This document shows, in pieces, positions 59,267 to 64,000 of a stretch of DNA of 64,000 nt (position 1 is its first letter; every line of letters starts with the position of its first letter). The DNA is taken from assembly GCF_034119865.1 (NCBI RefSeq), contig NZ_CP139421.1:186001-250000 (forward strand), written 5' to 3'. Both the position numbers and the translations under genes were made by a program. The notes beneath the pieces are model-generated. The model was given only the letters and a program-made list of their open reading frames with translations. It searched no databases and had not been told where the DNA came from. This stretch comes from Algoriphagus sp. NG3 (GTDB lineage: Bacteria > Bacteroidota > Bacteroidia > Cytophagales > Cyclobacteriaceae).

Positions 59267-59698
59267 ATGATGAAAAACAAGATCAATTACCTTATTCTAT
59301 TGCTTTCGGCAGGCTTGATTTTCAGCTCATGCCAGGATGAGGATGAGAAGCCAGTGTTAGCTGCTCCTACCATGTCAAATATCGAATTGGGACTGGGGAA
59401 TAATGAGATGGCAGAAATCGGGAAAGACTTCCACTTTGAAGCAGATGTAGTAGCTGGAGATAAAATCGAAGATATCCAGATTAATATCAGACAGAAAACC
59501 GGAGAAAATTATTCAGGCCCTTGGTCATTTGAGGTGGTTTGGGATGAGTATAAAGGCTTAAAAAACACAAATATCCACCAGCATTTTGATATTCCAGAAG
59601 ATGCTGTAGAAGGGATATATGATTTTGTGATTACCGTCAATGATCAAAATGGGGAGAGTGTGGAAGTGGTAAGAAATTTGACAATTTATTCTGAATAA
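59267..59698 (+). CDS. DUF4625 lipoprotein 1
   Basis: A 143-residue surface or periplasmic lipoprotein: lipobox FSSC with Cys about residue 22, followed by an acidic QDEDEKP spacer. The DUF4625 domain is an immunoglobulin-like sandwich with the FHFEADVVAGDKIEDIQI and FDIPEDAVEGIYDFVITVNDQNG signature. One HQHFDI segment supplies histidines. It is 15 bp downstream of the TonB receptor and 8 bp before a second paralogous lipoprotein. The family commonly accompanies this receptor type in Bacteroidota. Confidence 0.87.
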   Translation: MMKNKINYLILLLSAGLIFSSCQDEDEKPVLAAPTMSNIELGLGNNEMAEIGKDFHFEADVVAGDKIEDIQINIRQKTGENYSGPWSFEVVWDEYKGLKNTNIHQHFDIPEDAVEGIYDFVITVNDQNGESVEVVRNLTIYSE

Positions 59699-59706
59699 AA
59701 TATACA

Positions 59707-60177
59707 ATGAAAATACAATCGGTTTTTCTTATAGCATCCCTTTCCATTGCCATGATAGCTTGTTCAGGTAATGAGGATGAAATAGACACTCAGTTACCGG
59801 TGATCGATATGGACTTTGCCGAAGCCTTCCCAAAACAATGTGATGTGCTGGAGCGGGGGGAAACGTATGAGTTTACAGCTCGGTTTATAGATAATTTTGA
59901 GTTGGGCAGCTACAGCTTGGATATCCATCACAACTTTGATCAGCACACACATAGTACCGAAGTAAATGATTGTACTATGGATCCGGTCAAAACTCCTGTG
60001 AATCCCTGGTTAATCATAGAGGGATTCCCTATCCCTTCTGGCCAAAAGGAGTATCTGGTGACGCAAGTGCTAGAAGTGCCAGAGGATATAGATCCTGGCG
60101 ACTATCATTTTATGATCAAGCTCACTGACAAAGAAGGTTGGCAGACAATACGTGGAATAAGCATCAAGGTCAACTAA
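59707..60177 (+). CDS. DUF4625 lipoprotein 2
   Basis: A 156-residue lipoprotein paralogous to the preceding one: lipobox MIAC (Cys about 19), acidic linker, then the DUF4625 domain (YEFTARFIDNFELGSYSLDIHHNFDQHTHS, LEVPEDIDPGDYHFMIKLTDKEG). It has more histidines than its partner, clustered in DIHHNFDQHTHS, and two Cys (QCDVLE, DCTMDP) that may form a disulfide. It ends the receptor operon. A 150-bp gap with its own operator separates it from the His-rich lipoprotein. Confidence 0.87.
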   Translation: MKIQSVFLIASLSIAMIACSGNEDEIDTQLPVIDMDFAEAFPKQCDVLERGETYEFTARFIDNFELGSYSLDIHHNFDQHTHSTEVNDCTMDPVKTPVNPWLIIEGFPIPSGQKEYLVTQVLEVPEDIDPGDYHFMIKLTDKEGWQTIRGISIKVN

Positions 60178-60259
60178 CATTCACAAATAACTGAGTAACT
60201 GATCATCGAGCCTTCTGTGTAAATAAATGCAACAATATGGCGTTTTGTTTTCTCTTTTA

Positions 60260-60280
60260 TGCAACAATGTTGTAAGTTTG
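60260..60280 (+). promoter_or_regulatory. Second operator and -7 element, before the His-rich lipoprotein
   Basis: TGCAACA-A-TGTTGTA (60260-60274) is a 15-bp palindrome with one mismatch. It overlaps TAAGTTTG (60273-60280), a match to the TAnnTTTG -7 box. The left half TGCAACAAT is repeated at 60228-60236. The arrangement mirrors the operator at 56983, suggesting one shared repressor. The TTTG at 60244 is 25 nt from the -7, longer than ideal. Confidence 0.5.
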
Positions 60281-60327
60281 TTTTTCAGATCTGAGACAAC
60301 TAAATCAACTATTTTATAATTACCAGT

Positions 60328-61041
60328 ATGATTAACATGAAGAACAACAACAAAAGATTCCTATTGCCAGCGCTAATTGCCGGAGCTTTTTTGACATTTT
60401 CCTGTTCGGAAGATGATCCGGATCCTATCGTACAGGAAGGTATAGAGAAGTCCAGTTTGATCTTTACGGAGATATCCGGAGAAGGTGATTTTGGAGCTCA
60501 TGGTGACCATTTTCATGGGATCAATTCAGCTACTGAAGGAGAATCTATGACTATAGAGTTCGATTCTCAAGGAAATGCAGTAGAAGGAGGACATTTGCAT
60601 CTGCATCCAGATGGAATTTACAAGGTGGAGCTTCAGGCCTGGGATTACCAAGGGAATAGGGTCGAAGGAGATTTTATCCAAGATAAAGCCACTGCAGATA
60701 TGTACAAGGCTTTCTTGGTAGGTGGAGATCTTACGCTGAATCCTGATACTGATGATGAGTCAGGTGCTGTATTCCAGCCAAGAGAGCAGACTTATGGTGA
60801 TGGCACAGCAGTAAGCGGTCAGTATGAGACAACTGGTATATTAGGATACTTTACGCTAGGTGAATCTAATGAGGGCGAATTTATGATCACTTATATTTTA
60901 AGAGAGTTTGCAGAAGCAGACACTAAAGCCACTATTACTAGATTAGATTGGAACTCAAATGACTATTCGACTAAATTCCCTGGTCAGGATGTGTTGGCAC
61001 TAGAGTTTGAGATCCATGCTGAAGACGATCACGACCATTGA
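60328..61041 (+). CDS. His-rich lipoprotein, probable metal binding
   Basis: A 237-residue lipoprotein (lipobox LTFSC, Cys about residue 26, then SEDDPDP). Histidines are concentrated in three places: FGAHGDHFHGIN (about 56-67), GGHLHLHPDG (about 90-99) and the C-terminal HAEDDHDH. The spacing of the first two on adjacent strands could form a metal site. Two ATGs (60328, 60337) are possible starts. It has its own promoter with an operator like that of the receptor operon, and a terminator follows. A role as a zinc-type scavenger or sensor partner of the receptor is inferred. Confidence 0.84.
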   Translation: MINMKNNNKRFLLPALIAGAFLTFSCSEDDPDPIVQEGIEKSSLIFTEISGEGDFGAHGDHFHGINSATEGESMTIEFDSQGNAVEGGHLHLHPDGIYKVELQAWDYQGNRVEGDFIQDKATADMYKAFLVGGDLTLNPDTDDESGAVFQPREQTYGDGTAVSGQYETTGILGYFTLGESNEGEFMITYILREFAEADTKATITRLDWNSNDYSTKFPGQDVLALEFEIHAEDDHDH

Positions 61042-61066
61042 TTGTAGAATTGGTTAGAATATCCGA

Positions 61067-61098
61067 AAGCTGTCTGGAATATCCAGGCAGCTTTTTTT
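61067..61098 (+). terminator. Intrinsic terminator of the His-rich lipoprotein gene
   Basis: An 11-bp stem (AAGCTGTCTGG at 61067-61077 with CCAGGCAGCTT at 61083-61093, one G-U pair) has a 5-nt loop and is followed by a run of seven T. It lies 26 bp after the stop codon. Confidence 0.9.
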
Positions 61099-61186
61099 GG
61101 CTCTATATGGAGTAGGGGTATGTGCTTTTAAGGCTTCAGTCCTCATCGTTTGGGGATTATGAAGCATGTCCTATGTGATTGATTTT

Positions 61187-61604
61187 TGTTTGAGCCACCT
61201 AGCTCTCATAATTTTCTCCAAAGATATAGGAAACCCCAGCTCTAGAATTAATCCAGAATTTACCGAACGAGGCTGTCTCATAAGTAAGTTTTCTTGTCAG
61301 GCTGAGCGAAGTCGAAGCCTTTAATGCGCTAATTAAGCCCATTTCGACTTCGCTCAATGTGACAATTATGAGTTATGAGACAGCCTCTTTTGGCGGATTC
61401 ATTCGGATTTCCCAATCCTGAATTTCGCTTCGCCACATTCAGGGCAGCCACCTGTTGTGCCGTTGGCACAAACACTCGAATCAACCGAAATCTGGCAAAA
61501 TAATTTTCCTTGCCAAAGGCAAGGCCTGTAAATGCCCAGAATTCAATTCTGGGTTATTGAAATTGATATGTTTTCAGAGTGCCAACGGCACGATCAGTAA
61601 TGTA
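61187..61604. repeat. Dispersed hairpin repeat, copy 2, interrupted by a MITE-like insert
   Basis: Matches copy 1 (31967-32265) from its left end to CGATCAGTAATGTA. It has four of the five palindromes: TTGTGCC-GTT-GGCACAA (61455-61471), CCTTGCC-AAA-GGCAAGG (61508-61524), CCCAGAAT-TCA-ATTCTGGG (61535-61553) and GTGCC-AAC-GGCAC (61579-61591). The CCTTRCC stem differs from copy 1 on both arms in a compensating way. The first palindrome of copy 1 is replaced here by the 119-bp insert. Confidence 0.85.
61269..61387. mobile_element. 119-bp MITE-like element nested in the repeat
   Basis: Perfect 15-bp terminal inverted repeats (GAGGCTGTCTCATAA at 61269-61283; TTATGAGACAGCCTC at 61373-61387) enclose an inner inverted repeat with a perfect 14-bp core (TGAGCGAAGTCGAA about 61303-61316 with its complement at 61343-61356). 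There is no coding capacity and no obvious target-site duplication. The ends resemble those of some Bacteroidota insertion sequences, so it is probably a non-autonomous relative mobilised in trans. Confidence 0.8.
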
Positions 61605-61706
61605 GGACTTGTTGAGCAGTCTCAGCTACACCAGTACTTCCTACCGCTATAGATCTCATTAAGATTGGCAGCAATAAAAAATTGAGCATATTCAGGCTTA
61701 GAGAAG

Positions 61707-64000
61707 TTAAGCTTCATTTTTATTGAACATATCCTGATATTTTTTAGGGCTGATACCATATTCAGCTTTGAAGGCTCTGGAAAAATAAGACTGGCTGCTG
61801 AAACCCACCTGAAATACAATATCGCTCACGTTGCCTTCTTTGTTTTGTAGTAGGAGAGAAGCTTTTTTCAGTCGGTATTTTTGAATCAGTTCCTTTGCTG
61901 AATGGTTTGTATTGGCCTTTAGTTTTCTGTAGAGGTGCGTGGTACTCATCGCCATCTCCTCACTGATCATTTCCACACTCAACTCAGGATTTGCGATATT
62001 TGCCTCGATGATCCCCATTACCCTTTTCACAAAGAAATTATTTTCATTGTCAACTCCTCTGGACTGATGGGAGATTCCCATAAGGTTGGTGTTGAAATAA
62101 AGATTCAATTCCTGGCGTCGGGCCAAAAGCTGATCTATATAGGCTTCTAATAGGGGTATTTCAAAAGGTTTGGTAAGGTAGATATCCGCTCCTACTTTAA
62201 TCCCTTCCAACTCATTTGCGGGAAGGCTCCTAGCAGTAAGCAAGATTATGGAGATGGGGCTGGTTTTTGGATTTTCTTTGATTTTTTCACAAAAGGATAT
62301 ACCATCCATGACGGGCATCATGATATCAGAAATAATCACGTTAGGGAGATATCTGTTTGCCTTAAAGAGTCCTTCTTCCCCGTTTTCCGCAGTCAAGAAA
62401 TGGTATTTTTCCCCAAGGCTGGTTTCTATTAAGTCCAGGATGTCGGTATTATCATCGATCAATAATATCGTCGTTTTTTCTGAGGCGGTTTCTACATGGG
62501 GCCACTTGTGATGATGGTGCTGGATATGATGTGCTTCCTTAGGATCAGCGTCTTCTAAAATAGATTTTCCGGTGCCTACATGTTCTTTAGCAAATGGTAA
62601 TGTCACTATGAAAGTACTTCCTTTATTTACTTGGCTTTTTACGGAAATATGGCCATGGTGTAGCATGACATAATCTTTCACCAGCGTAAGGCCTATACCA
62701 CTGCCTAAGTTCTTTTGTTTGCCGGTAGCAGCTTGGAAGAACCTATCAAAAATATGGGTAAGAGCCTCTTGCTCTATCCCCACTCCAGAGTCAATCACTT
62801 CTATTTTACATTCCCCAGCTTTCACTCCGCCAGATTGAATTTCAGATATGCGAACGGTGATTTTACCATAATCCGGTGTGAATTTAAATGCATTGGAAAG
62901 CAAGTTGAATAGAATAGTCTCCAGTTTATCTGCATCAGCCCATAGCATGGTGTCTTGGCAGCTATGCTCAAAGGAATAGCGTATGTGATGGCGATTGGCT
63001 GTATCCTCAAAGAGTATAAAGACCTGATGGCAAAATGAAACGAGGTCGATTTCTTGGGGAGAAAGCTGGAGCTCCCTAGATGTCATTCTACTGAAATCCA
63101 GCACCTGATTGACTAGTTTTAGGAGTCGGGAAGCATTTTTTTCTGCCAACTGAAGTAATGTGTGGCTTTTTTGATCAAGACTGGGCTGAAGTTGAACCTG
63201 ACGTAAAGGTGGGAGTATAAGGCTGATAGGAGTTCTAAGCTCATGACTGATGTTGGTGAAAAAGTTCTCTTTGGTTTTTTCCAGTTCCTCTGCATGTTCT
63301 ACCTTCAGTTTCGAAATCTTCAGTTCGTTTGTCAATCTGACTCTTCCGGAATAGAACTTTAGCGCATAATAGATCATTGCGATAAGAAATAGCGCATACG
63401 CTACTATAAAATACCAGCGTAGGAGAAATGGAGGCAAGACGGTTATCTTGAGTTTTCTGACTGCAGTTTCTCCTTGCTCATCTAGATTGATGGATTTCAC
63501 CAAGAACGTGTAAGTACCTGCAGGAAGGTTGGAATATACGGCAGTATTGTTGGATCCCGAGACTTGATGCCAAACATCATCAAAACCCAGAAGTTGATAG
63601 GAGTGCCTATTGTGATCAGGCTGTAGATAGTCCAAAGTTGAAAATTGAAGGGTAAATGACCGTTCATTGTAATTCAACCTCAGCTCGTCGGTAAATGAAA
63701 TATCCTGCTCTAGCAATACTCTTCCGTTTACGGGGTCTACCACTCTGATGGGTTTATTGTTTATTTCTAAATCAGTGATATAAACAGAAGGGTTTATGTC
63801 CTTCTTCTGAACCTGAAAAGGGGAGAAACTGATAAAACCGTTGTCACCGCCAAACAATAGCTGGCCATCTGTTCTTCTGGCCGCACAATTGTAATAAAAA
63901 CTCTTGATCGGAAGTAGATTATCCAAAGGATAACTGTGGAGCTGTCCAGTATTAATTTCAAATTTATGAATAGAACTGTTTCTTACAGACCAGATATTTC
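61707..64000 (-). CDS. Hybrid two-component regulator (HTCS), N-terminus outside window
   Basis: The reading frame continues past the right edge without a stop, so only the last 764 residues are present. Order from the edge: the end of a two-component propeller (IHKFEINTGQLHSY, DGQLLFGGDNGFISFSP), a Y_Y_Y domain (AVYSNLPAGTYTFLVK), one membrane helix, a histidine kinase (FFTNISHELRTPISL with the phospho-His; ATPase N box NLLSNAFKF, DSGVGI, GSGIGLTLV), a His-rich linker, a receiver domain (TILLIDDNTDI, SDIMMPVMDG with the phospho-Asp) and an AraC helix-turn-helix at the C-terminus. HTCS proteins sense periplasmic ligands, often glycans, and directly activate neighbouring genes. Its target genes probably lie beyond the window. 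Confidence 0.93.
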   Translation of the reverse strand, partial: NIWSVRNSSIHKFEINTGQLHSYPLDNLLPIKSFYYNCAARRTDGQLLFGGDNGFISFSPFQVQKKDINPSVYITDLEINNKPIRVVDPVNGRVLLEQDISFTDELRLNYNERSFTLQFSTLDYLQPDHNRHSYQLLGFDDVWHQVSGSNNTAVYSNLPAGTYTFLVKSINLDEQGETAVRKLKITVLPPFLLRWYFIVAYALFLIAMIYYALKFYSGRVRLTNELKISKLKVEHAEELEKTKENFFTNISHELRTPISLILPPLRQVQLQPSLDQKSHTLLQLAEKNASRLLKLVNQVLDFSRMTSRELQLSPQEIDLVSFCHQVFILFEDTANRHHIRYSFEHSCQDTMLWADADKLETILFNLLSNAFKFTPDYGKITVRISEIQSGGVKAGECKIEVIDSGVGIEQEALTHIFDRFFQAATGKQKNLGSGIGLTLVKDYVMLHHGHISVKSQVNKGSTFIVTLPFAKEHVGTGKSILEDADPKEAHHIQHHHHKWPHVETASEKTTILLIDDNTDILDLIETSLGEKYHFLTAENGEEGLFKANRYLPNVIISDIMMPVMDGISFCEKIKENPKTSPISIILLTARSLPANELEGIKVGADIYLTKPFEIPLLEAYIDQLLARRQELNLYFNTNLMGISHQSRGVDNENNFFVKRVMGIIEANIANPELSVEMISEEMAMSTTHLYRKLKANTNHSAKELIQKYRLKKASLLLQNKEGNVSDIVFQVGFSSQSYFSRAFKAEYGISPKKYQDMFNKNEA

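Overview
This is a chromosomal window from a member of the Bacteroidota, most likely a Cytophagales bacterium of the Cyclobacteriaceae (Algoriphagus-like) type. That placement is inferred from the gene families: long lepB, DUF5683 next to parAB, a flexirubin/aryl-polyene gene cluster, TonB-dependent receptors with accessory lipoproteins, AraC regulators with membrane domains, and a hybrid two-component regulator. No rRNA, tRNA, CRISPR array or complete insertion sequence was seen.

Layout. (1) 0-6.4 kb, housekeeping: a broken TPMT-like methyltransferase fragment, a class I methyltransferase overlapping apaG, ung, then on the minus strand parA-parB-DUF5683-dapB-lepB, closed by a strong terminator. 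(2) 6.8-30.5 kb, a polyene-pigment (flexirubin/aryl polyene) cluster. The minus-strand arm holds an FAD oxidoreductase, an aryl-CoA-ligase-like enzyme, acpS and a C45-type Ntn hydrolase. A plus-strand pair holds an unknown secreted protein and a halogenase-like flavoenzyme. A 1267-residue minus-strand fusion joins an MMPL exporter, a PlsC acyltransferase and a methyltransferase. A tightly coupled 12.3-kb plus-strand operon then encodes an aromatic amino acid ammonia-lyase, ketoreductase, three ketosynthases, two degenerate ketosynthase-like partners, two carrier proteins, two dehydratases, a thioesterase, a lysophospholipid-type acyltransferase, a deacetylase, a LolA-like carrier and a glycosyltransferase-DUF2062 protein. 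The dialkylresorcinol genes (darA/darB type) are not in the window. (3) 30.7-38.5 kb: a membrane AraC regulator, a TonB receptor plus secreted phosphatase pair, an OmpA-domain protein and a lipoprotein. (4) 38.6-46.2 kb: an ECF sigma factor, a transmembrane TPR anti-sigma-like protein, and a very large protein carrying two complete TPR-CHAT protease modules joined end to end. (5) 46.4-56.8 kb: a run of secreted or outer-membrane proteins of unknown function. (6) 57.0-61.1 kb: a probable metal-uptake locus (TonB receptor, two DUF4625 lipoproteins, a His-rich lipoprotein) with palindromic operators laid over the Bacteroidota-type -7 elements. (7) 61.7 kb to the end: a hybrid histidine kinase/response regulator/AraC protein that runs off the window.

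Intergenic DNA carries two unrelated repeat families, both built from perfect inverted repeats with 3-nt loops: a 295-bp tandem duplication at 13.6-14.2 kb and a dispersed ~300-bp element at 32.0 and 61.2 kb. The second copy of the dispersed element contains a nested 119-bp MITE-like insertion and shows a compensatory base change in one stem. The most system-like candidates are the sigma/anti-sigma/double-CHAT locus, the polyene cluster with its triple-fusion exporter, and the operator-controlled metal locus.
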